A stretch of 5,704 bases of DNA from Dehalococcoidia bacterium (GTDB lineage Bacteria; Chloroflexota; Dehalococcoidia; Lucifugimonadales; UBA3495). Where the stretch lies: positions 1 through 5,704 of the forward strand of contig JAJDXU010000462.1 in assembly GCA_022823105.1 (NCBI GenBank), written 5' to 3'. Below the pieces are notes generated by a model. The model was not told the origin of the DNA, searched no databases, and saw only the letters and a list, made by a program, of their open reading frames with translations. Both the position numbers and the translations under genes were made by a program. This document shows positions 4,704-5,704 of the stretch, piece after piece. The first letter of the stretch is position 1, and each line of letters begins with the position of its first letter.

Positions 4704-5704
4704 TCACGCCGGAATGATAGGCAGCCGGATCCGCGACGGAAATTCCTCATTGTGGAAAATGGTTTGCAGGGCCGGGACTGCTCGGGTCGCCTCCCACGGA
4801 TCGTCTGCGGTGTTGAAGTTGCGATCGAAGCGGGGAAAGTTGCTGCTGCTGATCTCCAGCCGGATGCGGTGCCCTGCCTTGAAAACATTGCTGGTTGCCA
4901 CCAGGTCGATCGTGTACTCCTCGACCGCCCCCGGCGTGATTGGACGGGGCTCATCCGTCCCCTGCCTGTAGCGTGCCCGGATTATCCCGTCGACCAGGCT
5001 CCTCGCCGCCCCGCAGGGCTCCACGTCCACCAGCTTGGCCGTGAAGTCCGTATCTTCACCGCTCGTGGAAGCGTAAAGAGTAACGGCCAGGGGCCCCGTC
5101 ACCTCCACATCCGAGCCCAACGGCGGTGTGGTGTAGCAGAGGACATCATTGCGCAGCTCCACTTCCTGCTGATCGTAGGCGCCCCCCGGCACGAACGACG
5201 CGCCGCAGCACAGCGCCCCGCCTCGTGTGGGAACCGGATCCCGGGGATCGTACACGAACACGTCGGAGGGCTCGTGGCCCGGACTGTCGGTGGACAACGC
5301 CCCATCTCCCGAAGCAGTGTTGGCCCGGCCGCCGGAGCGCAGGTAGTAGTCGGTGTATTCCGTGCGGGCCAGTGGCCATTCCCGTTCGTTCCGCCACTCG
5401 TTTTTGCCCATCACGAATATCCGGACCGGCGACTCTTCGTTGGCGCCGTTCTGCTCGTCTTTCAACCAGTGGTCAAACCAGCGCAACTGGATCGCGTCGG
5501 TGTCGATGGCCGCGCCGGCCGCTCCCAGCCCGAAGAAAAACTCGCCGGATATTTCGCCGAACGGCCCATGATGCCACGGGCCCACGATCAAGCGTTGGCC
5601 GTCCCGCGCCGCGGCATCCTCCGCTTGTGAGCGCATCCCCGCAAAGTTGCGCAACGTTCCCAGCAGGAATATATCGTGCCATCCGCCGATGTGCAGCGCC
5701 GGCG
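4704..5704 (-). CDS. CocE/NonD family hydrolase, C-terminal part (5' end beyond the window)
   Basis: The last 332 or so residues of an alpha/beta hydrolase of the CocE/X-Pro dipeptidyl-peptidase (PepX) type, which cleaves esters or amides with a Ser-Asp-His triad. The frame stays open to the right edge with family sequence (ALHIGGWHDIFLLGT), so the TTG at 5654 is internal and not the start. The fragment shows the catalytic Asp (GGWHD, visible residue 10) and His (GPWHHG, visible residues 42-47; the second His is the likely triad member). The PepX C-terminal jelly-roll follows: DVFVYDPRDPVPTRGG, NDVLCYTTPPLGSDVEVTGP, DTDFTAKLVDVEPCG, HRIRLEISSSNFPRFDRN. The nucleophilic Ser lies upstream of the window. 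The substrate cannot be told. A 47-aa membrane protein gene follows 6 nt behind. Confidence 0.92.
   Translation of the reverse strand, partial: PALHIGGWHDIFLLGTLRNFAGMRSQAEDAAARDGQRLIVGPWHHGPFGEISGEFFFGLGAAGAAIDTDAIQLRWFDHWLKDEQNGANEESPVRIFVMGKNEWRNEREWPLARTEYTDYYLRSGGRANTASGDGALSTDSPGHEPSDVFVYDPRDPVPTRGGALCCGASFVPGGAYDQQEVELRNDVLCYTTPPLGSDVEVTGPLAVTLYASTSGEDTDFTAKLVDVEPCGAARSLVDGIIRARYRQGTDEPRPITPGAVEEYTIDLVATSNVFKAGHRIRLEISSSNFPRFDRNFNTADDPWEATRAVPALQTIFHNEEFPSRIRLPIIPA

Noticed and set aside
4545..5630. A 361-codon + strand frame opposite the CocE/NonD hydrolase
   Set aside because: The - strand product has catalytic and jelly-roll motifs of a known family; the + strand translation has none.
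5652..5654. TTG at 5654 as the start of the hydrolase
   Set aside because: The frame continues to the window edge with conserved residues, including the catalytic Asp in GGWHD, so the start lies outside the window.

Overview
The window is about 5.7 kb of GC-rich bacterial chromosome carrying housekeeping and metabolic genes. I see no phage, transposon, CRISPR or defence genes. Several starts are TTG, one gene may be leaderless, and the gene families present (MCT/OFA-like MFS permease, Rid protein, CocE/NonD hydrolase, compact thiG-tenI-thiS cluster) are common in free-living high-GC bacteria. A Chloroflexota-like or similar environmental lineage is my best guess, but this is weak inference because no marker gene is present.

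Layout, left to right. Positions 1-313 are non-coding as far as I can tell. They hold an imperfect long hairpin (67-105), two overlapping promoter candidates and an 11-bp inverted repeat that ends on the start codon of the next gene. On the + strand follow an MFS permease (314-1702) and a short Rid-family (YjgF/YER057c/UK114) protein (1733-2125). A strong bidirectional terminator (2181-2211) separates these from genes converging on the - strand.

The - strand block read from 4498 down to 2258 is a thiamin-thiazole operon. It has a near-consensus sigma70 promoter, a well-conserved TPP riboswitch (4347-4439), a leader with a strong hairpin, thiG, a ThiE/TenI-superfamily gene whose residues look like the thiazole tautomerase TenI rather than thiamin phosphate synthase, thiS (4-nt overlap), and an unrecognised 86-aa protein 4 nt behind thiS. 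ThiS carries sulfur as a C-terminal thiocarboxylate, ThiG builds the thiazole ring from it, and TenI would tautomerise the ThiG product to the aromatic carboxylate. ThiF, ThiO/ThiH, Dxs and the pyrimidine branch are not in this window. TPP made downstream would shut the operon off through the riboswitch.

Upstream of that operon, also on the - strand, lie the 3' part of a CocE/NonD-type alpha/beta hydrolase (running off the right edge) and, 6 nt after it, a 47-aa single-span membrane protein.

I do not see an undescribed multi-gene system. The points most worth a second look are the TenI-like substitutions, the Rid protein lacking the catalytic arginine, the orphan gene at the end of the thiazole operon, and the inverted repeat over the MFS promoter and start codon.
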